NCBI GenBank assembly: GCA_022447495.1
Contig: JAKVBH010000015.1
Span: forward strand, 57,041 to 121,040
Source of the DNA: Marinovum sp.
Lineage (GTDB): Bacteria > Pseudomonadota > Alphaproteobacteria > Rhodobacterales > Rhodobacteraceae
Direction: 5' to 3'
Length of the DNA: 64,000 nucleotides
How positions within the stretch are numbered: position 1 is the stretch's first letter; the number at the start of each line of letters is the position of its first letter. Of the stretch, positions 1 to 8,893 are shown piece by piece. The position numbers and the translations under genes are program-made. A model generated the notes under the pieces. The model made no database searches and was not told the DNA's origin. It saw nothing but the letters and a program-made list of their open reading frames with translations.

Positions 1-2
1 CG

Positions 3-116
3 GATACCTTGGGGGCGCTTTTGAAATATCAAGACGACATCCAAAAGCTGCAAGGGTCGGAGGCCAAACGGATCTTGGATCAGGTCAAGGCCGAAGCGCC
101 CGCGATGGCAGGATGA
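3..116 (+). CDS. C-terminal end of an unidentified protein (partial)
   Basis: An open frame enters from the left edge and stops at the TGA at 114-116. It gives 37 residues ending in QVKAEAPAMAG, mostly helical and charged. It runs in the same direction as the CoxE-like VWA gene further right, where a MoxR-type ATPase would often sit, but the visible residues do not let me assign a family. The real start lies outside the window. Confidence 0.5.
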   Translation, partial: DTLGALLKYQDDIQKLQGSEAKRILDQVKAEAPAMAG

Positions 117-124
117 GAGGCGCT

Positions 125-394
125 TCAGTGGTGGTGTGTGGAGACAATCTCATAGGTGATGATCGCGCAATCAGGCAGGGACAGCGGGTCTTTTATGCGC
201 ATTGTCATGATGTCACCGCTTATGATCTGTGCGTGACCGGGCCGCAACGTGGTGAGCGCATTTTCGGGCGGCTGCGCGTTGATCAAGACCTCTGAGGGAC
301 CCACATTGGTGAACGTCACACAGGCGGTGCCAAGGTCTTCAGAGTCTACAACACGTGCTATTTCGATGCCGTGGACTACAGACAAACATGCCAT
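125..394 (-). CDS. Small hypothetical protein, 89 aa
   Basis: The start is the ATG at 394, preceded by AGAAAGG with about 8 nt spacing. An upstream TTG at 412 has no comparable site. The protein begins MACLSVVHGIEIARV and ends in HHH. It looks like a small beta-rich domain (alternating V/I/T strands), with no signal peptide or membrane segment. It converges on the gene ending at 116 and is divergent from the VWA gene. I do not recognise a family, so function is unknown. The ribosome-binding site and the clean fit between neighbours support a real gene. Confidence 0.55.
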   Translation of the reverse strand: MACLSVVHGIEIARVVDSEDLGTACVTFTNVGPSEVLINAQPPENALTTLRPGHAQIISGDIMTMRIKDPLSLPDCAIITYEIVSTHHH

Positions 395-614
395 TGAGTG
401 AGCCTTTCTCAATAGGGGCGATCAATGCTCTCGCATGATGAAAGTAAGATCATGTTAACCCTTTAATCGGTGAACAATGTGTTGGTAAAAGCAAATGCTT
501 CGGCACTTTCTGCGGTTGGAGATCGTATTTTTTGCAACTTCCTGCGATGCTTGTAACCTTGTCTGGACAAAGACTGTCAGACATCATGATAAATTCTTGT
601 ATGGAAAGACCGTT

Positions 615-1868
615 ATGCCTGAATACGCGCCGATTGATCTGCCCGACGATCCTAAGCTGGTTCAGAACATCACACACTTTGCCCGTGCTCTTCGGCGGGC
701 TGGGTTGCCCATTGGTCCGGGGCGGGTATTGGACTCGATCCGCGCTGTGGCGGCGGCGGGGTTCAACGACAAGCGCGACTTCTATTGGACATTGCACGCG
801 GTCTTTGTGAACCGTCCGGAGCAGCGCGCCATTTTCTCTCAGATATATCGCCTCTATTGGCGCGATCCTCGGTTCATGGAACACATGATGAGCTACATGA
901 TCCCCGCAGTGCGCGGAGTGGCTGAAGAACGAGTTGCCCAAGCTGCAGAAAAACGCGCTGCAGAGGCGCTCTTGGATGGGTTGGGTGCAACGCCGGACGC
1001 CGACGATGCCCAGAATGATGAGGGCACCGAGATTGAGGTCGATGCCTCGATGACGATCTCGGAAGAGGAAAGGCTCAAGACCCTCGATTTTGAACAGATG
1101 TCCACCGATGAGATGGCACGCTGCAAGCGGATGCTGGCGAAACTCACGCTGCCAGTGCCGCCCATCGCGTCTCGGCGGAGCCGCGCCACGCATCTGGGGC
1201 GTAGGGTCGATTCCCGCGCGACATTACGCGCCGCATTGCGTCAGGGAGGCGAACTCCAGAAATTGTCTTTGAAGAGCCCGCGCTTGCGGTGGCCCAATTT
1301 GGTTGTTCTGTGCGATATTTCGGGCTCGATGAGCACATATAGTCGCGTGATCCTGCATTTCTTGCATGCCGTGGCAAATGAAAAGGGCGCAGGCTGGGCC
1401 CAGGTCCATGCATTCACTTTCGGTACCGGCCTTACAAACATCACCCGGCATTTGGCCACCCGCGACGTCGATGCTGCATTGGCAGCGGCGGGCGCCGAGG
1501 CTCAAGATTGGGAAGGTGGAACGCGGATTGGTGATTGCATCACTGCCTTCAATCGCGATTGGTCACGCCGTGTTACGGGGCAGGGTGCCGTGGTGCTTTT
1601 GATCACAGATGGCTTGGATCGCGGGTCGCCTGAGCACCTTGGCGCTGCGATGCAACGGCTTCATTTGTCTGCGCGGCAACTTATCTGGATCAATCCGCTC
1701 CTACGGTGGGATGGCTTTTCGGCTAAGGCGACAGGTATCCGCGCCATTCTTCCCCATGTAGACACGTTCCGCGCAGGGCACTCGATCGCCTCTATCGAAG
1801 GTTTGGCGGATGCCATTTCACGGCCATCAAATTCCGGTGAAAAAGCCCGGTTGATGGCCGCGTTGTAA
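615..1868 (+). CDS. CoxE-like VWA domain protein
   Basis: This 417-residue protein has the layout of CoxE-type proteins. An N-terminal helical part reads ITHFARALRRAGLPIGPGR. An acidic linker follows, then a C-terminal von Willebrand A domain with a MIDAS-like metal site: D-I-S-G-S at about residue 234, then TFGTGLTNIT and LLITDGLDRG. Such proteins usually work with a MoxR-family AAA+ ATPase in metal insertion or maturation of an enzyme. That partner is not visible here but could lie off the left edge. I chose the ATG at 615 because GGAAAG lies 6-11 nt upstream and the conserved part starts right after it; the frame is open to 495 without a ribosome-binding site. The target enzyme is unknown. 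Confidence 0.85.
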   Translation: MPEYAPIDLPDDPKLVQNITHFARALRRAGLPIGPGRVLDSIRAVAAAGFNDKRDFYWTLHAVFVNRPEQRAIFSQIYRLYWRDPRFMEHMMSYMIPAVRGVAEERVAQAAEKRAAEALLDGLGATPDADDAQNDEGTEIEVDASMTISEEERLKTLDFEQMSTDEMARCKRMLAKLTLPVPPIASRRSRATHLGRRVDSRATLRAALRQGGELQKLSLKSPRLRWPNLVVLCDISGSMSTYSRVILHFLHAVANEKGAGWAQVHAFTFGTGLTNITRHLATRDVDAALAAAGAEAQDWEGGTRIGDCITAFNRDWSRRVTGQGAVVLLITDGLDRGSPEHLGAAMQRLHLSARQLIWINPLLRWDGFSAKATGIRAILPHVDTFRAGHSIASIEGLADAISRPSNSGEKARLMAAL

Positions 1869-1883
1869 GCATTGGCGCGGTGT

Positions 1884-2345
1884 TTAAAGCGCCTTGACCG
1901 CTTCAAGAACAGCCTCTGCGTGACCCGGCACTTTGACCTTACGCCATTCCTGGGCGATGGAACCGGCGCCGTCGATCACAAAGGTTGAGCGTTCAATGCC
2001 CATGTAAGTTTTGCCGTACATGGATTTCTCTTTCCACACGCCAAACTGTTCGCAAATGTCGCCCTCTTCATCGGACAAGAGCGGCATGCCCAGTTCGCGC
2101 TTGGCGACAAACTTCTCTTGCTTGGAAATGGGGTCTTTGGAGATGCCAAAGACTTTGGCCCCGGCGGCCTCAAACTCGGGCAGAAGCGTGGTAAACGCCT
2201 GTGCCTCTTTGGTGCAACCAGATGTATCGGCACGCGGATAAAAGAAGAGTACCACGGGCGCAGGGCGCAAATCGCTCAAACGCACCATCTCTCCGGTTTC
2301 ACGCGGCAGGTTCACATCGGGGGCCATGATCAATTCCTCGCTCAT
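1884..2345 (-). CDS. bcp: Thioredoxin-dependent peroxiredoxin, Bcp/PrxQ type
   Basis: This 153-residue protein reduces hydroperoxides in the cytoplasm using a peroxidatic cysteine in the motif DTSGCTKEAQAF. The second cysteine found five residues later in E. coli Bcp is replaced by Gln, so recycling must use another cysteine (one lies in DICEQFGVW) or an external thiol. The family signature VWKEKSMYGKTYMGIERSTF is clear. AAGGAG sits about 9 nt before the ATG at 2345; the longer frame to 2381 lacks such a site. The gene is divergent from the AsmA-like gene and ends 15 nt from the convergent VWA gene. Confidence 0.92.
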   Translation of the reverse strand: MSEELIMAPDVNLPRETGEMVRLSDLRPAPVVLFFYPRADTSGCTKEAQAFTTLLPEFEAAGAKVFGISKDPISKQEKFVAKRELGMPLLSDEEGDICEQFGVWKEKSMYGKTYMGIERSTFVIDGAGSIAQEWRKVKVPGHAEAVLEAVKAL

Positions 2346-2413
2346 TTGGGCAAGCTCTCCTTGGGTGTTGTCCTCGATCACGATATTAGGGTGTCTAAGC
2401 CAAGAGGAAAGCA

Positions 2414-5400
2414 GTGCCAGACGCGACCACCCACGATCCTATGCTCGATCCTGCGCCGAAACCGCCGACGCAGCGCAAAAGAAGCTTGCGTTGGATCCTT
2501 GGGATATGTGCAACATTGCTGGCAATTTCGGTCGTTTTGCTGGCTCTGGGCTGGACAATTGTTGGCAAACCTATCGCGGCTCCCGATTGGCTCCGCGACC
2601 GATTGTCCGCCCGCTTGGACGCGACCCTATCGGGGGTTGATGTGCACATGGGACAGATCACGTTGGTGGTTGGCAGCGATCTTACCCCAGCCGTCGCAAT
2701 CGAAGATGTGCGCCTGCGCCACAAGGCCACTGGCACCCGACTTCTGGAATTGACTCGAGCGGATGCCGAGTTTTCGCGCTCGGCTCTACTCCGAGGACAA
2801 ATCCAAGCAAAAAATGTCAGTGCAGCCGGCCTTTTATTGCGGCTTCGGCGCGAACGAGATGGCTCGTTCAACTTGGAACTGGGCGAGGGCCTCTCGACCT
2901 CTGGGGCTGACCTCGCCACGCTTTTGCGCCAGATTGATAACACGCTTGAGAACGAACAGCTCACCGGACTGGCACGTGTGTCTCTGAATGCCGTTACACT
3001 GGACTATCAAGATGCTCTGTCTGGGCGGGCTTGGCTGATAGATGGCGGTCGTGTGTCCGGCACGCGCAGCTCGGATGCGATCACTATACGTGGTGATTTT
3101 GCATTGCTTTCGGGCGGAAGTGATGTGGCCACCCTGTCGGTCAGTGCGCGTAGCCCCACCGATGCGCCCGACATTGATATTGGAATGGCGCTGCAAAATT
3201 TGCCCGCGGCAGATATTGCGGCCCAATCGGAGGCTCTGTCTTGGCTTGGCGTATTGCGCGCGTCTATTTCAGGCTCGATGCGGACAGGATTTGACGCATC
3301 AGGCGCATTGCGGCCCCTCAACGCGAGGCTACAGATCGGTGAGGGTTTTTTACAGCCCACGGATGAGACACGTCCGATCCCGTTCCAATCTGCCGGAGCC
3401 TATTTCGCCTACGACCCCGCTGCGCTGCGCTTTGACTTTAGCCAAGTCTCTGTCGCGTCCGACTGGATCGATGCCTCCGGCGACGGCACTGCAACCCTGG
3501 GGTTTGACGAAGACGGAACTCTCGATGGATTGACTGCGCAACTGGCTCTCACTGGGCTCTCTGCCAATCCTTTCGATGTCTACGAGAGCCCTCGGGCGCT
3601 CGACCGTGCCTCTGTCGACTTGCACCTTGGGTTGAAACCTTTTGTGATTGATGTGGGCCAAATCGCGCTCCAATCCGAAGGCACCCGCGTTCTAGGGCGT
3701 GCACAGGTTCGCGCAGATTCAAAGGGCTGGTCAGTTATGGCTGAGGCGCACTCGCCGGAGACCTCTGTGCCCGATGTCATGGCCTTTTGGCCTGCCAGCC
3801 AAGTGATCGGCACGCGGACATGGATAGACACCAACGTGCGCGGAGGACGGCTCAAAGACGTCCAGATCGCCGTTTTATCGACACCTGAGCATCCGCGTCC
3901 TGAGGTCTACCTGGGTGCGGAAATCCAAGACGGTCAGTTGCGGTTTCTGCGCGATTTTCCCGAGCTTTCAGACATTCAGGGCCGCCTTACGCTCAACGAT
4001 CATCAATTATCCATAGTCGCTGACCGCGCCACAGCTACACCCGCCGAAGGCGGCTCGGTCAGGGCGGATGGAACGGTATTTGTAATCAAGGATGTAACGC
4101 AGCGCCCGTCCCAAGCGGACTTGCGCTTGCGCACGTCAAGCTCGATCACCGCCGCTTTGTCGCTTGTCAACAATCCTCCCTTGAACGTCATGGAGCGCTC
4201 CAACCAGCCGGTAGATTTGGCGGAAGGGCGCGCGGTCCTGACCGGACGGCTTCAGTTTCCTATTCGCCGCGCACTCACCGGCCGCGATGTGGCCTATGAA
4301 GTGGTTGGGCGGCTCCAAGACGTGCGCAGCTCCGTCCTTGTGCCGGGCCGTGTGCTCTCCTCTCCGGCCCTGTCGCTTTCAGTGACGCCAACCGAAGTTA
4401 AAGTGGGTGGCACGGGCGATTTGGATGCCGTGCCCTTCAATGGGCGATGGCGTCTGCCGCTGGGGGCACCAGCTGGAGAGCGCGGCTCCACCATAGAAGC
4501 CGATGTCGAGCTCTCCCCGCGAACCTTGGCTGCGTTCAACATCAAACTCCCGCCGGGTACGCTGTCGGGCAAAGGCCTGGGGAAGTTGAAAATTGATCTG
4601 CGACCCGGTGGCGCTTCGGCCTTCTCGTTGAGTTCAAATTTGGATGGCGTCGGATTGGCTGTGCCATCTTTGGGTTGGTCCATGTCACCGAGAACGCAAG
4701 GGCGGTTCGCGCTCTCTGGTGCTTTGGGTGCGCCGATTCGCGTTGATCGCATTTCCTTGGATGCGCCTGGTTTGAGCGGTGCTGGGCGCGTTCGCTTGGC
4801 GGACAGTGGTGTCTTTGAGACGTTGGAAATCAAGCGGTTGCGCGTTGGCCGATGGCTGGATGCGCCGCTTACGCTGACAAGCCGGGGCCAAGGTACGCCC
4901 GTAGCGCTGGCCCTTAGCGGAGGCACGCTGGACATCCGCAAAGCGCCGCAAGGCACAACGTCGGGCGGTGTGGGCGTTGGTCCTACTGGCCCCATCACAC
5001 TTGGCCTCGAACGGTTGCAGCTCACAGATACGCTTGCCCTCACGGACTTGCGCGGTAATTTTACTGCCGCCGGGGCGCTCGCTGGTGACTTTACCGCCCG
5101 CATCAACGGCGGCGCTCCGATCCAAGGCCGGGCCACTGCCACCGCACAGGGCACGGCTTATGTGATCCGGGCAAAAGATGGCGGTGGCGTATTGCGTGAT
5201 GGGGCTTTGTTCGAAAATCTCAACGATGGGCAATTCACATTGCGCCTTAAGCCTACCGGGCAAACAGGCACCTTTGATGGAGAACTCACCATTCGCAGCG
5301 CGCGGATGCGCGACGCGCCTGCCGTGGCCGAGTTGCTGAACGCATTTTCAATCGTCGGCCTTTTGACCCAACTCAATGGCGAAGGAATCTACTTTGATGA

Positions 5401-5725
5401 GATCGAGGCCCGGTTCCGTCTTTCGCCGGGGCGTGTGATCGTCACTCAATCCAGTGCCGTTGGACCATCCATGGGCATCTCGCTCGATGGTTATTACGAC
5501 ATTGCGAACCAAGAGATCGACATGCAAGGGGTCCTCTCTCCCATCTATGCGATCAATATCTTGGGCCGCGCAATTGCGCGTAAAGGTGAAGGGCTCATCG
5601 GATTTAATTTCAACATGACGGGACCGGCCAAAAATCCTGCGGTGTCCGTAAACCCACTCTCGGCCTTGACGCCGGGCCTATTTCGCGAGATTTTCCGCCG
5701 CCCACCCCCCAAGGTCAGCGAATAA
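2414..5725 (+). CDS. Large AsmA-like / DUF3971 envelope protein
   Basis: This 1103-residue protein has one N-terminal membrane segment (about residues 26-48, WILGICATLLAISVVLLALG) after a short basic cytoplasmic part. A very long periplasmic region of beta-rich repeats follows. The C-terminal part has the AsmA-type pattern MQGVLSPIYAINILGRAIA followed by GFNFNMTGPAKNPAVSVNP. Relatives (YhdP, TamB, AsmA) are thought to move or organise phospholipids between the membranes. The start is a GTG at 2414 preceded by AGAGGAAAG. It ends 6 nt before queA, so the two are probably co-transcribed. Confidence 0.8.
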   Translation: MPDATTHDPMLDPAPKPPTQRKRSLRWILGICATLLAISVVLLALGWTIVGKPIAAPDWLRDRLSARLDATLSGVDVHMGQITLVVGSDLTPAVAIEDVRLRHKATGTRLLELTRADAEFSRSALLRGQIQAKNVSAAGLLLRLRRERDGSFNLELGEGLSTSGADLATLLRQIDNTLENEQLTGLARVSLNAVTLDYQDALSGRAWLIDGGRVSGTRSSDAITIRGDFALLSGGSDVATLSVSARSPTDAPDIDIGMALQNLPAADIAAQSEALSWLGVLRASISGSMRTGFDASGALRPLNARLQIGEGFLQPTDETRPIPFQSAGAYFAYDPAALRFDFSQVSVASDWIDASGDGTATLGFDEDGTLDGLTAQLALTGLSANPFDVYESPRALDRASVDLHLGLKPFVIDVGQIALQSEGTRVLGRAQVRADSKGWSVMAEAHSPETSVPDVMAFWPASQVIGTRTWIDTNVRGGRLKDVQIAVLSTPEHPRPEVYLGAEIQDGQLRFLRDFPELSDIQGRLTLNDHQLSIVADRATATPAEGGSVRADGTVFVIKDVTQRPSQADLRLRTSSSITAALSLVNNPPLNVMERSNQPVDLAEGRAVLTGRLQFPIRRALTGRDVAYEVVGRLQDVRSSVLVPGRVLSSPALSLSVTPTEVKVGGTGDLDAVPFNGRWRLPLGAPAGERGSTIEADVELSPRTLAAFNIKLPPGTLSGKGLGKLKIDLRPGGASAFSLSSNLDGVGLAVPSLGWSMSPRTQGRFALSGALGAPIRVDRISLDAPGLSGAGRVRLADSGVFETLEIKRLRVGRWLDAPLTLTSRGQGTPVALALSGGTLDIRKAPQGTTSGGVGVGPTGPITLGLERLQLTDTLALTDLRGNFTAAGALAGDFTARINGGAPIQGRATATAQGTAYVIRAKDGGGVLRDGALFENLNDGQFTLRLKPTGQTGTFDGELTIRSARMRDAPAVAELLNAFSIVGLLTQLNGEGIYFDEIEARFRLSPGRVIVTQSSAVGPSMGISLDGYYDIANQEIDMQGVLSPIYAINILGRAIARKGEGLIGFNFNMTGPAKNPAVSVNPLSALTPGLFREIFRRPPPKVSE

Positions 5726-5731
5726 GCCACC

Positions 5732-6775
5732 ATGCAATTGAGCGATTTTGATTTTGATCTACCCGATGGGTTGATCGCCACGCGGCCCGCACAACCGCGT
5801 TCGTCCGCACGACTTTTGCTGGCCCAAGGACACGCTGGCCATGAAGATCTGCATGTCTATGATCTGGCCGACATTCTCAATCCTGGCGATCGTCTTGTAC
5901 TCAACGACACACGCGTCATCCCAGCACGCCTGAGGGGCAAGCGTTTGCGCGATGGCAGCGAGGGTGCGGCTATGGAAGTCACATTGCTAGAGCCACAGGC
6001 CGGTGGCTTGTGGCGGGCCCTCGTTAAACCGCTCAAAAAGATCCGAGATGGTGAACCCATCGCGTTCTCAGCAGACTTTTCAGCGGTTTTGGAAGCCAAA
6101 GCCGAGGGACAGGCACTTTTAAGGTTTGATTGCGATGGCGATGATTTTGAAACCGCATTGAACGCGGCGGGCGCGATGCCTCTGCCGCCGTATATCGAGG
6201 CGAAACGGCCCGCCGATGCCCAAGACCAGCACGACTACCAGTCCGTTTGGGCCCGTCACAAAGGTGCTGTCGCGGCGCCAACGGCCAGCCTGCATTTCGA
6301 CGATGGGATACTTGATGCGCTGCGGTCGAGAGGCATTGAGATGAGCTTTGTCACGCTCCACGTGGGGGCGGGCACCTTCCTTCCCGTCAAAGTGGACGAT
6401 ATCACCAGCCACAAGATGCACTCCGAATGGGGACAGGTGAGTGCCGCAGCCGCCTCAGAGATGGCAACCACCAAAGCAAATGGCGGCCGCGTCATTCCGG
6501 TGGGCACAACCGCTTTGCGTTTGATCGAAACGGCGGCGCGCGACACTGGGGAGATTGCGCCCTTCGAAGGGGACACGGATATCTTCATCTATCCCGGTTT
6601 TGAGTTTCACGTGGCGGATGGCCTTATGACGAACTTTCACCTGCCTAAATCCACTTTGATGATGTTGGTTTCGGCACTGATGGGACGCGACCGTGTTTTG
6701 GGGCTCTACGACCACGCCGTGGCCGAGCGGTACAGGTTTTTCAGCTACGGCGACGCCAGTTTGTTACTGCCCTAA
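5732..6775 (+). CDS. queA: tRNA preQ1(34) S-adenosylmethionine ribosyltransferase-isomerase
   Basis: QueA transfers and isomerises the ribosyl group of S-adenosylmethionine onto 7-aminomethyl-7-deazaguanine in tRNA, giving epoxyqueuosine. The 347 residues match the usual length. Recognisable blocks include [18 protein letters not shown] at the N-terminus, [53 protein letters not shown] and [20 protein letters not shown]. The ATG at 5732 lies 6 nt after the AsmA-like stop codon. The enzyme is cytoplasmic. Confidence 0.96.
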   Translation: MQLSDFDFDLPDGLIATRPAQPRSSARLLLAQGHAGHEDLHVYDLADILNPGDRLVLNDTRVIPARLRGKRLRDGSEGAAMEVTLLEPQAGGLWRALVKPLKKIRDGEPIAFSADFSAVLEAKAEGQALLRFDCDGDDFETALNAAGAMPLPPYIEAKRPADAQDQHDYQSVWARHKGAVAAPTASLHFDDGILDALRSRGIEMSFVTLHVGAGTFLPVKVDDITSHKMHSEWGQVSAAAASEMATTKANGGRVIPVGTTALRLIETAARDTGEIAPFEGDTDIFIYPGFEFHVADGLMTNFHLPKSTLMMLVSALMGRDRVLGLYDHAVAERYRFFSYGDASLLLP

Positions 6776-6886
6776 ATCCCCCTGGAATATCGGCATGATT
6801 GCATCCTATTTCCGACTTAAATGCGTCGCGAAAATACGCGACTCATGGCTCGCGTTCGCGCTACCGCTGGGCAAAGGAGTTCGCGC

Positions 6887-8143
6887 ATGGTCACTGTGAT
6901 TTCAAACGCTTGGGCGTTGCTTCTGGGTATGTTGCTTTTGATGGTGGGCAACGGCCTTCAAGGCACGTTGCTCGGGGTACGTGGCGAGATCGAAAATTTC
7001 TCGACGCTGCAGATTTCCGTCGTCATGTCTGCGTATTTCTTGGGCTTCTTATTCTCGTCCCGCGCCACGCCGGAGATGATCCGCCGCGTCGGGCACGTCC
7101 GTGTTTTTGCAGCGCTTGCGTCCACAGTCTCGGCAGTATTGATCCTCTTTCCTTTGCTCACCCATCCGGCGGCCTGGGTCTTGGGTCGCGCCATCGTTGG
7201 TTTTTGCTTTTGCGGCGTCTATATCGTCGCTGAAAGCTGGCTGAACAATCAATCCACGAACGAGACGAGGGGCCAAACCCTGTCGGCCTATATGATTGTA
7301 CAGATGGCGGGTGTCGTTTCAGCGCAAGGATTGCTCGTGCTCGCGGACCCGGCGGACTATACGCTGTTCATTATCATTTCGGTGCTGGTCTCGATGTCCT
7401 TCATTCCCATTTTGCTGTCGATCTCGCCCACGCCCGCATTTGAAACCACCAAGCCGATGTCCTTGAAAGAACTCTTCAAGATTTCGCCCTTGGGCTGTGT
7501 GGGGATGTTCTTTCTGGGTGGCGTGTTTGCGGCGCAGTTCGGTATGTCGGCGGTCTATGGTGGTCAGGCGGGGCTGACCGTTGCACAAATCTCGCTCTTT
7601 GTGGCATCGTTCTATGTGGGCGCACTCCTACTTCAATACCCGCTTGGTTGGATCTCGGATCGTATGGATCGACGTTTGTTGATCGCTGCTGTGGCGGGCT
7701 TCACTGCTGTGGGGGCTTTGCTTGGAGCGCTTGTCGGAGGACAGTTCGTTGCCCTTTTGGGTGCGGCGTTCTTAATTGGTGGTATGTCCAACCCCCTATA
7801 CTCGTTGCTTATCGCACACACCAACGACTATTTGGAGAGCGATGACATGGCGGCCGCTTCCGGCGGTTTGTTGTTCATCAATGGCGTTGGTGCCGCATCG
7901 GGGCCTCTGATCACAGGGTGGATTATGGCAACCGTGGGGCCTTGGGGCTTCTTTCTTTTCATCTTCTTGTTGATGGGGTTTTTGGTGAGCTATGCCGTCT
8001 ACCGCGCGACGCAGCGAGCATCGATTCCTGTCGAAGAGACAATGTCTTACGCCCCGGTTTCCCCCACTGCGACCAGTGTGGTTGTGGAATTTGCCCAAGA
8101 ATATGCCGTCGCAGAGGCAGAAGAGAGCGAAACCGCAGCATAA
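6887..8143 (+). CDS. MFS transporter (YcaD-like)
   Basis: This 418-residue inner-membrane protein has about twelve hydrophobic segments. The loop after the sixth reads SPTPAFETTKPMSLKELFK, and a second-half loop has the MFS-like motif GWISDRMDRR. The fold resembles YcaD-type permeases. The substrate cannot be read from sequence. The ATG at 6887 has AAAGGAGT 6 nt upstream; the frame is open to 6821 but that extension has no membrane segment or ribosome-binding site. It lies between queA and a DUF924 gene on the same strand, with no obvious functional link. Confidence 0.88.
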   Translation: MVTVISNAWALLLGMLLLMVGNGLQGTLLGVRGEIENFSTLQISVVMSAYFLGFLFSSRATPEMIRRVGHVRVFAALASTVSAVLILFPLLTHPAAWVLGRAIVGFCFCGVYIVAESWLNNQSTNETRGQTLSAYMIVQMAGVVSAQGLLVLADPADYTLFIIISVLVSMSFIPILLSISPTPAFETTKPMSLKELFKISPLGCVGMFFLGGVFAAQFGMSAVYGGQAGLTVAQISLFVASFYVGALLLQYPLGWISDRMDRRLLIAAVAGFTAVGALLGALVGGQFVALLGAAFLIGGMSNPLYSLLIAHTNDYLESDDMAAASGGLLFINGVGAASGPLITGWIMATVGPWGFFLFIFLLMGFLVSYAVYRATQRASIPVEETMSYAPVSPTATSVVVEFAQEYAVAEAEESETAA

Positions 8144-8242
8144 ATGTCACTTTTGTCCCAGGTGCTTCATCTTTCCCCTGCGTAAGTGCCCGTTAATCTC
8201 GTTAGTATTGAGGCACCGAATGGGAACTTAGGAGTAGACCCT

Positions 8243-8818
8243 ATGGCGGACGTGGTCACACCCGAACGTATCTTATCCTTCTGGTTGGATGAGGTCGGAA
8301 CGGAGGGCTGGTATAGACAGGATGACGCCCTGGACGCGGCAATCAAATCTGAGTTTGAAGAGGCCTGGAACTCGGCGATGGAAGGCGCTTTTGCACTTTG
8401 GCTGACCTATCCCTCGGGCGCGTTGGCCTATCTTATTCTAACCGACCAGTTTTCGCGCAACATGTTTCGTGGCTCGTCCAAGGCATTTGCGTCGGATGCT
8501 GCGGCACTTGCAGTGGCCAAAAAGGCAATTGCCCAAGGTTACGACAAAAAGATCGACGCGCCCGCGCGGCAATTTTTCTACATGCCGCTCATGCATGCCG
8601 AAAATCTCTGTGACCAAGAGCGCTGTGTGCGCTTGATGCACGAACGTTTGGGCAGCGAGGACAACCTCCTTCATGCCCGTGTGCACCGCGAGATCATCCG
8701 CAAGTTCGGACGTTTCCCCTATCGCAACGATGCGCTGGAGCGCCGTGCGAGCGAGGGTGAAATGGCCTTCGTGGCAAACGGTGGCTATGCACAAACTCTT
8801 GAGGCACTACGCGCTTAA
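8243..8818 (+). CDS. DUF924 family protein
   Basis: This 191-residue soluble protein carries the DUF924 signatures ILSFWLDEVGTEGWYRQDD, LILTDQFSRNMFRG, FFYMPLMHAENLCDQER and KFGRFPYRN. The family is all-helical and has no established biochemical role. TAGGAG lies about 9 nt before the ATG at 8243, so I rejected the longer frame from 8186. It sits between an MFS permease and lpdA on the same strand. Confidence 0.88.
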   Translation: MADVVTPERILSFWLDEVGTEGWYRQDDALDAAIKSEFEEAWNSAMEGAFALWLTYPSGALAYLILTDQFSRNMFRGSSKAFASDAAALAVAKKAIAQGYDKKIDAPARQFFYMPLMHAENLCDQERCVRLMHERLGSEDNLLHARVHREIIRKFGRFPYRNDALERRASEGEMAFVANGGYAQTLEALRA

Positions 8819-8893
8819 TCGGTCATTGCATTGATGCCTCCGCCCAGATGGGCTACCGCTTGGGGAAATCACTCAAGCGGGGAGGCGCGAGCG

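Noticed and set aside
450..1193. Long minus-strand open frame of about 247 codons
   Set aside because: It lies opposite the VWA gene, has no recognisable protein pattern and no ribosome-binding site.
4294..5154. Minus-strand open frame of about 286 codons within the AsmA-like gene
   Set aside because: It is rich in Pro, Arg and Ser, as expected from reading high-GC coding DNA on the wrong strand.
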